A stretch of DNA of 8,015 nt from Oscillospiraceae bacterium (GTDB lineage Bacteria > Bacillota > Clostridia > Oscillospirales > Oscillospiraceae): NCBI GenBank assembly GCA_017378975.1, contig JAFNXT010000144.1:1-8015 (forward strand), in the 5' to 3' direction. Every line of letters starts with the position of its first letter. Position 1 is the first letter of the stretch. A model generated the notes under the pieces. That model saw only the letters and a list, made by a program, of their open reading frames with translations. It was not told the origin of the DNA and did no database searches. A program made the translations under genes and the position numbers. This document shows positions 1-8,002 of the stretch, one piece after another.

Positions 1-785
1 GTACCATGGGTGAGCACTTCATGGCTCAGGGCAAAGACGTACTGGTGATCTATGACGATCTGAGCAAGCACGCCGTGGCCTACCGTGCCATTTCTCTGCT
101 GATCCGCCGTCCCCCCGGACGGGAAGCCTATCCCGGTGACGTGTTCTATCTGCACTCCCGGCTTCTGGAGCGTGCCGCCCAGATGTCCGACGAGCTTGGC
201 GGCGGCAGTCTGACTGCCCTCCCCATCATCGAGACCCAGGCAGGCGACGTTTCCGCCTATATCCCCACCAACGTGATCTCCATCACCGACGGTCAGATCT
301 TCCTTGAGACCGAGCTGTTCAACGCCGGCATCATGCCCGCCGTGAACCCCGGCATCTCCGTGTCCCGTGTGGGCGGCGATGCCCAGCTGAAGGCCATGAA
401 GAAGGTCTCCGGCTCTTTGAAGCTGCTGTACTCCCAGTACCGCGAACTCCAGAGCTTCGCCCAGTTCGGCTCGGATCTGGATGCCGATACCAAGGCCCGT
501 CTTGCTCTGGGCGAGCGGATCGTTGCCGTGCTGAAACAGCGCAACAATGCCCCTGTGGAAGTCGCCCACCAGATCTGCATCATCTATGCCGTCACCAACG
601 GTCATCTGAACGCCATCGATGTGGCAGATATCCCCGAATTCGAGAAGCGTCTGTACGAGTTCATGGATGTCCGTTATACCGACCTTCTGGATACCATCCG
701 CACCACCGGCAAGCTGGAGAAGGATGCCGAGGAACAGCTCAAGACCGCGCTGGATCAGTTACTGACCGAGATCGGTAAGAACTGA
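1..785 (+). CDS. atpA: F1Fo ATP synthase subunit alpha, C-terminal part (5' end outside window)
   Basis: This is the non-catalytic nucleotide-binding alpha subunit of the F1 head, which alternates with beta in the alpha3beta3 ring on the cytoplasmic face of the membrane. About 260 codons are present, read in the frame starting at base 3; roughly the first 245 residues, including the P-loop, lie upstream of the window. Visible hallmarks are the Walker B region ([10 protein letters not shown]) followed by the near-invariant [24 protein letters not shown], the stretch [19 protein letters not shown], and [11 protein letters not shown], whose Arg codon at 366-368 is the arginine finger that reaches into the beta catalytic site. 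The C-terminal helical domain is complete and ends in a TGA. The ATG at position 6 is an internal Met, not a start, because alpha-family sequence continues upstream of it. The gene is followed after 17 bases by atpG. The identification is secure. Confidence 0.97.
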   Translation, partial: TMGEHFMAQGKDVLVIYDDLSKHAVAYRAISLLIRRPPGREAYPGDVFYLHSRLLERAAQMSDELGGGSLTALPIIETQAGDVSAYIPTNVISITDGQIFLETELFNAGIMPAVNPGISVSRVGGDAQLKAMKKVSGSLKLLYSQYRELQSFAQFGSDLDADTKARLALGERIVAVLKQRNNAPVEVAHQICIIYAVTNGHLNAIDVADIPEFEKRLYEFMDVRYTDLLDTIRTTGKLEKDAEEQLKTALDQLLTEIGKN

Positions 786-787
786 GG

Positions 788-794
788 AAGGAGG
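788..794 (+). promoter_or_regulatory. Ribosome binding site for atpG (TTG start)
   Basis: AAGGAGG lies 8 bases before the TTG at 803. It is a near-perfect anti-Shine-Dalgarno match, just after the atpA stop. It supports the TTG as the true start, since the encoded N-terminus (AGVSTKEIKTRI) matches the family and no ATG or GTG sits in frame nearby. A strong site may compensate for the weak start codon. Confidence 0.8.
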
Positions 795-802
795 CGTTCG
801 TT

Positions 803-1633
803 TTGGCTGGTGTTTCCACCAAGGAGATCAAAACAAGGATCCGCAGTATGGAGTCCACCCGGCAGATCACCAAGGCCATGGAGATGGTGGCAGCCTCCAA
901 GCTCCGTCAGGCCCAGGCCAAGATCGCCTGCTCCCGTCCTTATTTTGAGACTCTCTACTCCACCATCACCAAGATCGTGGAGTCCGGCACCGAGCTGAGC
1001 TCCCCCTATCTCTATCGGGAGAGCACCGGCAAGGTCCTCTATATCGTGATCGCCGGTGACCGTGGTCTGGCCGGCGGCTATAACAGCAATATCCTCAAGC
1101 TGGTCATGTCCCAGATCCAGGACAAGGAAGCCACGGTCCTGCCCATCGGGAAGAAGACGCTGGACCATTTCCGTACGAAGCAGGTCCCGCTTTTCACCGA
1201 AGCCTATCCCGAAGCCGCCGCCGTGGACATCGGTGACTGTTTCTCCATGGCCAAGCTACTGTCCAGAGCCTACCGCGCCGGGAAATATGACGAGATCCAT
1301 GTAGCCTATACAGGCTTCGTTTCCGTCCTGTCCCAGACCCCCACGACTCTGCGGCTCCTGCCGTTGTCCGACTCCCCCGTCCCCAAGGGCAACGGGTCCT
1401 CTGACATCGTCTACGAGCCCAGTGCCGAAGAGGTCTTCGATACCATCGTCCCGGAATATCTGGGCGGTGTCCTTTACGGTGCCCTGTGCGAGAGTCGTGC
1501 TTCCGAGCAGGCCGCCCGCCGCACTGCCATGGACTCCGCTACCCAAAACGCCGAGGACATGATCGCCGACCTGAGCCTGAAGTTCAACCAGGCCCGTCAG
1601 GCCGCCATCACGCAAGAGATCACTGAGATCGTT

Positions 1634-1645
<12 letters not shown>
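803..1645 (+). CDS. atpG: F1Fo ATP synthase subunit gamma
   Basis: Gamma is the central rotor shaft that turns inside the alpha3beta3 ring and couples proton or sodium flow through Fo to ATP synthesis. The protein has 280 residues, close to the usual 285-290. The N-terminal helix carries the family signature STKEIKTRIRSMESTRQITKAMEMVAASKLR (about residues 5-35, shown as adjoining pieces). The central domain contains GDRGLAGGYN (85-94). The C-terminal helix carries SEQAARRTAMDSATQNA (234-250) and ends in ITQEITEIVAGS. The two long terminal helices form the coiled coil that enters the F1 cavity. Most relatives have ARM where this protein has ARR (238-240), a small deviation. Translation starts at TTG, supported by an AAGGAGG site 8 bases upstream. 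The gene lies 17 bases after atpA and 39 bases before atpD in the standard order. Confidence 0.97.
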
Positions 1646-3486
<1,841 letters not shown>

Positions 3487-3489
3487 ACC

Positions 3490-3517
3490 AAGCCCCTCCG
3501 GCTCGCCGGAGGGGCTT
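3490..3517. terminator. Probable bidirectional terminator between atpC and the LCP gene
   Basis: AAGCCCCTCCGG (3490-3501) pairs perfectly with CCGGAGGGGCTT (3506-3517) around the tetraloop CTCG: a 12-base, very GC-rich stem. It fills most of the 38-base gap between two convergent stop codons (3486 plus, 3525 minus), so one hairpin can serve both genes. On the plus strand the stem ends in TT then CCATCATT; on the minus strand it ends in TT then GGTTCATTT. Neither side has a good T-run, so termination may be partial or depend on the strong stem. Position and stem quality support the call. Confidence 0.8.
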
Positions 3518-3524
3518 CCATCAT

Positions 3525-4601
3525 TCAGTCCGCATCGAAGATCTCACGCAGCAGCTTGCGGTTCGCTTCGAAATCGATGTCATATTGGAACCAGCCCTTC
3601 AGACCGGGCCGGACCTGTACGTTGCCACCTTTGAAGGTGCCGGGCGTGGGGATCTGATGCTGTTCGAATTTCGCGCTGGTCAGCATGGGGAACAGCTCTA
3701 CCGCCAGAGAGATGATCTGATCCTTGCTCATATTGGTGGATACCATACCCATGACCTCCTCCAGGATCGGCATCATCTCAATGACCGACAGGCCCTTGAT
3801 CTTATCCACCAGCGCCAACAGCACGGTCCGCTGACGCTCCGCCCGGCGGTAATCCGAATCGAGATAACGGATCCGGGAATACTTCAGTGCCTTGGGGCCA
3901 TCCAGGATCTGGCGTCCAGCCTTCAGGTTCCAGGGGCTGTCGGCGTTGATGCTGTCCGCTTCTTTCTGGGTCAGAGTCACTTCCACGCCGCCCAAGAGAT
4001 CGATCAGCTTCTTGAACTGGAAGAAATCCACCACCACGTCACCGTCCACAGGCACTCCGTAGTTGACAGCCAGCGTCTCATTGAGCAGGGACATGCCGCC
4101 GCACTGGAAGGCATGGTTCAGCTTGAAATTGGAATAGCCCGGGATCTGCACATAAGCATCTCTCATAAAGGACGTCAGGGAAATGGTCCCCGTGGTCTTG
4201 TTGAAAGTAACGAGGATGGTCGAGTCCGAACGGGAACGTCCCTCCCCTTCTCTGCGGTCCTGACCGATCAGCAAGATATTGACGATATCCCCCATGGGCT
4301 CCGTGGGCGCAGGCTCCGTCGGTGCCGCGGTCTCCTCTGTAGGTATGGTGATCGGGTCCAGCAGGGGCAAGTCCTCCGTAGGATCCATGGTCTCCAGATC
4401 CTCGGTCTGCAGGATCACCGCTTCCTCCGTAGACAGGGTCGCTTCCGAAGGATCCACATACTGGATCTTCCCAAGAAGCCGATCCACATACCAATAGACA
4501 GCAACCGTAGCCAGCAGGACCAGGGCCAGGATCACACACAGTATGATCAGCGCTGTCCGTTTCCAGCGTGAAGATTTGCCATCGGTTTTTGACTTCTTCA
4601 T
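3525..4601 (-). CDS. LytR-CpsA-Psr (LCP) family cell-wall glycopolymer transferase
   Basis: LCP proteins sit in the membrane facing outward and transfer lipid-linked glycopolymers (teichoic acids, capsule or other anionic polymers) to peptidoglycan. The 358-residue protein has a basic cytoplasmic start (KKSKTDGKSSRWKR), one membrane helix at about 17-37, and a Pro/Thr/Glu-rich spacer at about 50-103 with repeated PTE units. The LCP domain runs from about 107 to 270. Expected polyprenyl-phosphate and metal site residues are present: SRSD with Asp126, Arg147-Asp148 in SFMRD, KLNHAF (160-165), LLGGVEV, LDGPKALKYSRIR with Arg243/Arg245, and DSDYRRAERQR (248-258). About 85 residues follow without a recognised domain. 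The start at 4601 was chosen because an AGAGG site precedes it and a promoter -10 lies at 4636-4641. Upstream in-frame ATGs at 4637 and 4694 would fall in or before that promoter. The gene is monocistronic in this window, and its exact polymer substrate cannot be told. Confidence 0.93.
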   Translation of the reverse strand: MKKSKTDGKSSRWKRTALIILCVILALVLLATVAVYWYVDRLLGKIQYVDPSEATLSTEEAVILQTEDLETMDPTEDLPLLDPITIPTEETAAPTEPAPTEPMGDIVNILLIGQDRREGEGRSRSDSTILVTFNKTTGTISLTSFMRDAYVQIPGYSNFKLNHAFQCGGMSLLNETLAVNYGVPVDGDVVVDFFQFKKLIDLLGGVEVTLTQKEADSINADSPWNLKAGRQILDGPKALKYSRIRYLDSDYRRAERQRTVLLALVDKIKGLSVIEMMPILEEVMGMVSTNMSKDQIISLAVELFPMLTSAKFEQHQIPTPGTFKGGNVQVRPGLKGWFQYDIDFEANRKLLREIFDAD

Positions 4602-4635
4602 GTCTATCGCCTCTGTATTTTTGATATCACTGTCC

Positions 4636-4663
4636 ATTTTACCACAGATACCACGATCGTCAA
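4636..4663 (-). promoter_or_regulatory. Predicted sigma-A-like promoter for the LCP gene
   Basis: Read on the minus strand, TTGACG (4663-4658) is followed after 16 bases by TAAAAT (4641-4636), with TG one base before the -10 (an extended -10). Transcription would begin near 4629, leaving a leader of roughly 28 bases before the ATG at 4601. The match to consensus is good, but no start site has been measured. Confidence 0.6.
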
Positions 4664-4715
4664 CCCACTCATCAGACCAGCGCCACTTCTTCACAGAAAA
4701 TTTCCGATCCTGACC

Positions 4716-4740
4716 CCTGTGAAGGTGGACAAACCACAGG
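4716..4740. promoter_or_regulatory. Inverted repeat over the tmk -35 (possible operator)
   Basis: CCTGTG (4716-4721) and CACAGG (4735-4740) form 6-base inverted arms separated by 13 bases and centred at 4728, on the tmk -35 box (4726-4731). An inner GTGG/CCAC pair (4725-4728, 4734-4737) adds weaker, off-centre symmetry. The regulator is unknown; a chance repeat is possible. Confidence 0.35.
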
Positions 4741-4754
4741 AATTATGGTATATT
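4726..4754 (+). promoter_or_regulatory. Predicted sigma-A-like promoter for the tmk operon
   Basis: TGGACA (4726-4731) is followed after exactly 17 bases by TATATT (4749-4754), one and two mismatches from the TTGACA/TATAAT consensus. Transcription would start near 4761, giving a leader of about 50 bases to the tmk ATG. The surrounding 30 bases are strikingly AT-rich against the GC-rich genes on both sides, as expected of a promoter. It probably drives tmk, the DJ-1 gene, mltG and the U32 gene, as no other promoter-sized gap occurs downstream. Confidence 0.65.
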
Positions 4755-4771
4755 TTATGTTAGCATAAAAT
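4752..4771. promoter_or_regulatory. AT-rich palindrome over the tmk -10 and start site (possible operator)
   Basis: ATTTTATG (4752-4759) and CATAAAAT (4764-4771) are perfect 8-base inverted arms around TTAG. The element overlaps the 3' half of the -10 box and the likely start site, the classic place for a repressor to block RNA polymerase. Its centre is about 33-34 bases, close to three helical turns, from the centre of the repeat over the -35. It does not match operators I know well (LexA, Rex, NrdR, CIRCE). Confidence 0.5.
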
Positions 4772-4812
4772 GTCCTTAGTCTACGTTCACCGACCGAAGG
4801 AGATAATAGAAC

Positions 4813-5481
4813 ATGGGTAAACTGATAGTGATCGAAGGCACCGACGGCTCCGGGAAATCCACACAATCGAAGATCCTGAAGGAGAAGATCAGCTCACTGG
4901 GGATCCCTTTCCGTCAACTGGTGTTTCCCCGTTATTCCGAACCCAGCTCCGCCCTGATCCGGATGTATCTGGACGGCCAGTTCGGCACCAAACCGGGAGA
5001 CGTGAACAGCTACGCCGCCTCCGCCTTTTATGCGGTGGACCGCTACGCCTCTTACAAGCAGGACTGGGGCCAATGGTACGAAGACGGAGGCCTCGTGATC
5101 TCCGACCGGTATACCACCTCCAACGCCGTCCATCAGGCAGCCAAGGAGCGTCCCGAAGACAGAGAAAAGTACCTGCACTGGCTCTACGATTTCGAATACG
5201 GCCACCTTGGTCTCCCCCGTCCGGACCTGACCATCTATCTTGACGTACCAACGGACTTCACCGAAGCCCTGATGCGTCACCGTGAACAGGTCACCGCCAC
5301 CACCGCCGACATCCACGAGAAAGACACCGCATATCTTGCTACCTGCCGTGAAAGTGGCCGTTTCGCCGCCCGTTATTACGGCTGGACCGTGATCGACTGT
5401 GTCCGTGACGGTGTCATGCGTTCCATCGAAGACATCCACGAGGAGATCCTCTCCCACGTCATGAAGCTATTGGAGGAATGA
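4813..5481 (+). CDS. tmk: Thymidylate (dTMP) kinase family protein
   Basis: It probably phosphorylates dTMP to dTDP with ATP in the cytoplasm, an essential step of dTTP supply. The protein has 222 residues, slightly longer than the usual 200-215. It opens LIVIEGTDGSGKSTQ with the P-loop GTDGSGKST at 9-17 (Lys15). FPRY (38-41) and VDRYAS (75-80) fit the nucleotide monophosphate site, and LVISDRYTTSNAVHQ (94-108) holds the DR(Y/H) motif at 98-100. The lid region (about 155-170) reads RHREQVTATTADIHEKD instead of the usual arginine-rich RG.xDRIE, so it is a variant. A related deoxynucleoside kinase activity cannot be excluded. AAGGAG (4797-4802) lies 10 bases before the ATG. It is the first gene of the probable operon; the DJ-1 gene starts two bases after its stop. 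Confidence 0.88.
   Translation: MGKLIVIEGTDGSGKSTQSKILKEKISSLGIPFRQLVFPRYSEPSSALIRMYLDGQFGTKPGDVNSYAASAFYAVDRYASYKQDWGQWYEDGGLVISDRYTTSNAVHQAAKERPEDREKYLHWLYDFEYGHLGLPRPDLTIYLDVPTDFTEALMRHREQVTATTADIHEKDTAYLATCRESGRFAARYYGWTVIDCVRDGVMRSIEDIHEEILSHVMKLLEE
5472..5476 (+). promoter_or_regulatory. Ribosome binding site that fixes the DJ-1 gene start at 5484
   Basis: GGAGG ends 7 bases before the ATG at 5484, an ideal spacer. The other in-frame ATG at 5478 is only one base away from the site, too close to be used. It lies inside the last codons of tmk. Confidence 0.75.
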
Positions 5482-5483
5482 AC

Positions 5484-6026
5484 ATGGTTTATGTTTTGCT
5501 TGGTACCGGCTTCGAAGAGACCGAAGCCATTGCCCCCATCGACCTGCTCCGCAGAGCGGAGATCCCCACCCTCACCGTCGGCGTAGATGGCAAGACCGTC
5601 ACCGGAAGCCACGGTATCCCCGTGGTCGCTGACATCGAACTGGGGCAAATGGACCTGACCCAACTGGAGATGATCGTACTGCCCGGCGGTCTTGGTGGTG
5701 TCGCCACCGCCCGAAAGTCGCCCGAAGCGCTGGATGCGCTCCGATTCGCATGGGATAACGGCAAATTCGTAGCCGCCATCTGCGCCGGTCCCACGGTGTT
5801 GGCAGACATCGGCATCACCGACGGCCGAAAGGCCACCTGCTATCCCGGCTGTGAGACCGGCATGGGCAACGCTTCCATTGTCAGCGATACCGCCTGTGTC
5901 CGGGACGGCAAGCTGATCACCGGCACCTCCGCCGGTTGTGCCATCCCTTTCGGTCTGGCACTGGTGGAAGCCCTGAAGGGCAAAGAAGAAGCCGACCGCG
6001 TTGCGCGTCAGATCGTGATCCGCTGA
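5484..6026 (+). CDS. DJ-1/PfpI (ThiJ/YajL-like) family protein
   Basis: This is a small cytoplasmic alpha/beta protein of the DJ-1 superfamily. Members have been described as chaperones, deglycases or redox sensors, and the physiological role is often unclear. The 180-residue protein begins VYVLLGTGFEETEAIAPIDLLRRA, very close to DJ-1, with Glu14 at the place of DJ-1 Glu18. The nucleophile-elbow motif AAICAGPTVLADIG (97-110) puts the reactive cysteine at Cys100. GRKATCYPG (114-122) and the C-terminal ITGTSAGCAIPFGLALVEALKGKEEA also match the family (adjoining pieces). There is no histidine at the DJ-1 His126 position; Cys-rich sequence (Cys119, Cys123) stands there instead. ATG 5484 is preferred over 5478 because of ribosome site spacing. 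It lies 2 bases after tmk and 15 before mltG, so it is surely cotranscribed. The family is certain, the function is not. Confidence 0.9.
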   Translation: MVYVLLGTGFEETEAIAPIDLLRRAEIPTLTVGVDGKTVTGSHGIPVVADIELGQMDLTQLEMIVLPGGLGGVATARKSPEALDALRFAWDNGKFVAAICAGPTVLADIGITDGRKATCYPGCETGMGNASIVSDTACVRDGKLITGTSAGCAIPFGLALVEALKGKEEADRVARQIVIR

Positions 6027-6041
6027 CAGGAGGTATCCATC

Positions 6042-7478
6042 ATGGAAGATAACAAGAATCCCGGCCGACCCGATGATGACCGGTGGCTGGACGACCTGCT
6101 CTCCGATGCCGAAGAGACCGACAGTCCTTTGACTGCCGACGAAGCACTGGATCTGGAGAAGATCATCCAGGAAACTCTGGACGAGCAAAGACCTCCGAAG
6201 CCCCAGCCTCCCACCACCGGTCGGTTCCTGGACGATGAATTCCGGGACACCTTCGGTGAGGGCGAGGAGCTGGACCAGATCTTCGACGATCCCACTCCCC
6301 CCGCTGAGCCTTCCCCTGCCCCCAACACCGCCGAAAAGGAGGAGCCTGTCGTGGAAAAGGGCCGACCCAAAAGAAAAAGCGGCTACGGTCTTCTTGGCAT
6401 CCCCCATTTGCTGGCCACCGCCGTATGGCTGGCCATCATCGTGGTGATCGGTGTGACCATCGGACGGATGGCATGGCTGTGCGCCTCGGATGTCCTCGCC
6501 TTTGGCCGGGAGCCCAAGACTGTGACACTGACCATCGAAGCGTCCGATACCATCGAAGACATCTCCTCCAAGCTCAAGGAGGCCGGTCTGATCCAGTATC
6601 CCGGCCTGTTCAAGATCTACTCGGATCTGTCCAATGCCATGGAGGACATCAAACCCGGCACCTATGAGCTGAACAAGCTGGACCCTGCGGACCCTGACGC
6701 CCAACTGATCGTCTATGACTATATGGCTCTGGTCTCCGCCATGTCTCCTCACGCCTCTGCTAAGAAGATCGTGGAAGACCTCCGCATCCCTGAAGGTTAC
6801 ACCTGTGCCCAGATCTTCCAGCTTCTGGAGGAGCACAATGTATGTACCGCGGCTGAGCTGGAGGCTTACGCCGCCAGAGGTGTACTGGATGACTACTGGT
6901 TCCTTGATGGCGTGCACAGAGGTGACAAGTACTGTCTGGAAGGATACCTCTTCCCCAACACTTATGACTTCTACGAAAACGATGAGCCGGAACGTGTCCT
7001 GGAGAAGATGCTCGATGCCTTCGATGCCAGCTTCACCGATGTGATGAAGCAGAAGCTGCAGGCTCTGAAGGGCTACGACATCCGTCAGGTGATCATCATC
7101 GCCTCCATGATCGAGAAAGAGACCGCCAACTCTCTGGAGAGCTTCACGGTGTCCTCTGTCATCTATAACCGTCTGAACAACGCCAGCAAGTATCCCTTCC
7201 TGAACATCGACGCCACCATCGTCTATGCGCTGGGCGGCAAAACCGACCTGACTGCGGAAGACCTGAAGGTGGACAGTCCCTACAACACCTACACCAATCG
7301 TGGTCTGCCCCCCGGTCCCATTTCCAACCCCAGCCAGAACAGCATCGCCGCGGCTCTGGACCCCGAGGATACGGACTATTACTTCTACGCCTTCGACCCA
7401 TCCAAACAGGCCCACCACTTCTCCAAGACCTACGAGGACCATATCGATTTCCTGAACAAGCTCAAGGGGGACCAATGA
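6042..7478 (+). CDS. mltG: Endolytic murein transglycosylase MltG (YceG-like)
   Basis: MltG is a membrane-anchored lytic transglycosylase that cuts nascent peptidoglycan glycan strands and so limits their length. The protein has 478 residues, longer than E. coli MltG (340), mainly because of an acidic N-terminal cytoplasmic tail (about 1-110, 33 Asp/Glu by hand count). One membrane helix follows a basic GRPKRK stop at about 122-147. A LysM-like region (about 160-212, VTLTIEASDTIEDISSKLKE) and IPEGYTCAQIFQLL (249-262) precede the catalytic part. That part starts at LEGYLFPNTYDF (299-310) and contains ASMIEKET (354-361); Glu358 aligns with the catalytic Glu218 of E. coli. NIDATIVYALG (388-398) and DSPYNTYTNRGLPPGPISNP (411-430) are further family signatures. 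AGGAGG (6028-6033) lies 8 bases before the ATG. The stop overlaps the U32 start as ATGA. Confidence 0.96.
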   Translation: MEDNKNPGRPDDDRWLDDLLSDAEETDSPLTADEALDLEKIIQETLDEQRPPKPQPPTTGRFLDDEFRDTFGEGEELDQIFDDPTPPAEPSPAPNTAEKEEPVVEKGRPKRKSGYGLLGIPHLLATAVWLAIIVVIGVTIGRMAWLCASDVLAFGREPKTVTLTIEASDTIEDISSKLKEAGLIQYPGLFKIYSDLSNAMEDIKPGTYELNKLDPADPDAQLIVYDYMALVSAMSPHASAKKIVEDLRIPEGYTCAQIFQLLEEHNVCTAAELEAYAARGVLDDYWFLDGVHRGDKYCLEGYLFPNTYDFYENDEPERVLEKMLDAFDASFTDVMKQKLQALKGYDIRQVIIIASMIEKETANSLESFTVSSVIYNRLNNASKYPFLNIDATIVYALGGKTDLTAEDLKVDSPYNTYTNRGLPPGPISNPSQNSIAAALDPEDTDYYFYAFDPSKQAHHFSKTYEDHIDFLNKLKGDQ

Positions 7479-8002
7479 GGAAACTGGAATTACTGAGCCC
7501 TGCCGGTGACATGGAACGGCTTCGGATGTCCGTGCTTTACGGGGCCGATGCGGTATATCTGGCAGGCACCGACTTCGGCATGCGCTCCTTCGCGGGGAAT
7601 TTCTCCCCGGAGGAGCTTCCCAAGGCGGTGGAGTACGCCCATAGCCACAGTGTGAAGGTCCATGTGACCGTCAACACCATGCCTCGCAATGACGAGGTGG
7701 TACAGCTTCCTGCCTATCTGGAGCAGTTGGACGCCGCCGGTGTGGATGCCCTGATCCTGGCGGATCTGGGAGCCTTCACTCTGGCTGGGCGTTACGCCCC
7801 CCACTGCCAGCGCCATATCTCCACCCAGCAATCCATCGCCAACTACGAATGCGCCACAGCGTGGTATGATCTTGGCGCCCAGCGTGTGGTGCTGGCCCGG
7901 GAACTGAGCCTGCAGGAGATCATCGGCATCCGGATGCACTCCAGCCCCATCGCGGTGGTTATGACTTTGGCGAAGCAATTATTGATGATTCGTTATCATT
8001 AG
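7475..8002 (+). CDS. Peptidase U32 family protein, N-terminal part, disrupted near residue 158
   Basis: U32 proteins of about 400 residues include tRNA hydroxylation factors (TrhP/YrrN/YrrO type) and collagenase-like proteins. Here residues 1-158 match the family well: LELLSPAGDMERLRMSVLYG, ADAVYLAGTDFGMRSFAGNF, VKVHVTVNT, GVDALILADLGAF, HISTQQSIANYE and QRVVLARELSLQEIIGIR (separate segments). The family normally goes on to an E.FVHG..C segment with a cysteine cluster; this is absent. After Pro158 the reading frame enters AT-rich DNA (VVMTLAKQLLMIRYH) and stops with TAG at 8000-8002. The product would be 175 residues and lack the signature and probable metal-binding half. The start overlaps the mltG stop (ATGA) with AAGGGGG four bases before. 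The neighbouring mltG recalls the B. subtilis yrrL-yrrM-yrrN-yrrO cluster, which favours a TrhP-like protein. Either a real disruption or an assembly artefact explains the end. Confidence 0.8.
   Translation: MRKLELLSPAGDMERLRMSVLYGADAVYLAGTDFGMRSFAGNFSPEELPKAVEYAHSHSVKVHVTVNTMPRNDEVVQLPAYLEQLDAAGVDALILADLGAFTLAGRYAPHCQRHISTQQSIANYECATAWYDLGAQRVVLARELSLQEIIGIRMHSSPIAVVMTLAKQLLMIRYH

Noticed and set aside
6..8. ATG at position 6 as an atpA start codon
   Set aside because: It matches an internal Met of alpha (MGEHFM before the Walker B region); the true start is upstream of the window.
4770..4820. 16-codon upstream open frame (MSLVYVHRPKEIIEHG) overlapping the tmk start
   Set aside because: It would overlap the tmk ATG and could act as a leader peptide, but it has no ribosome binding site and begins about nine bases after the predicted transcription start. 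Treated as chance.
5376..7475. 699-codon open frame on the minus strand opposite tmk, the DJ-1 gene and mltG
   Set aside because: Its length is striking, but it covers three well-identified genes and has low-complexity Gly/Val/Asp/Gln sequence typical of an antisense shadow. It has no ribosome site or recognisable domain.
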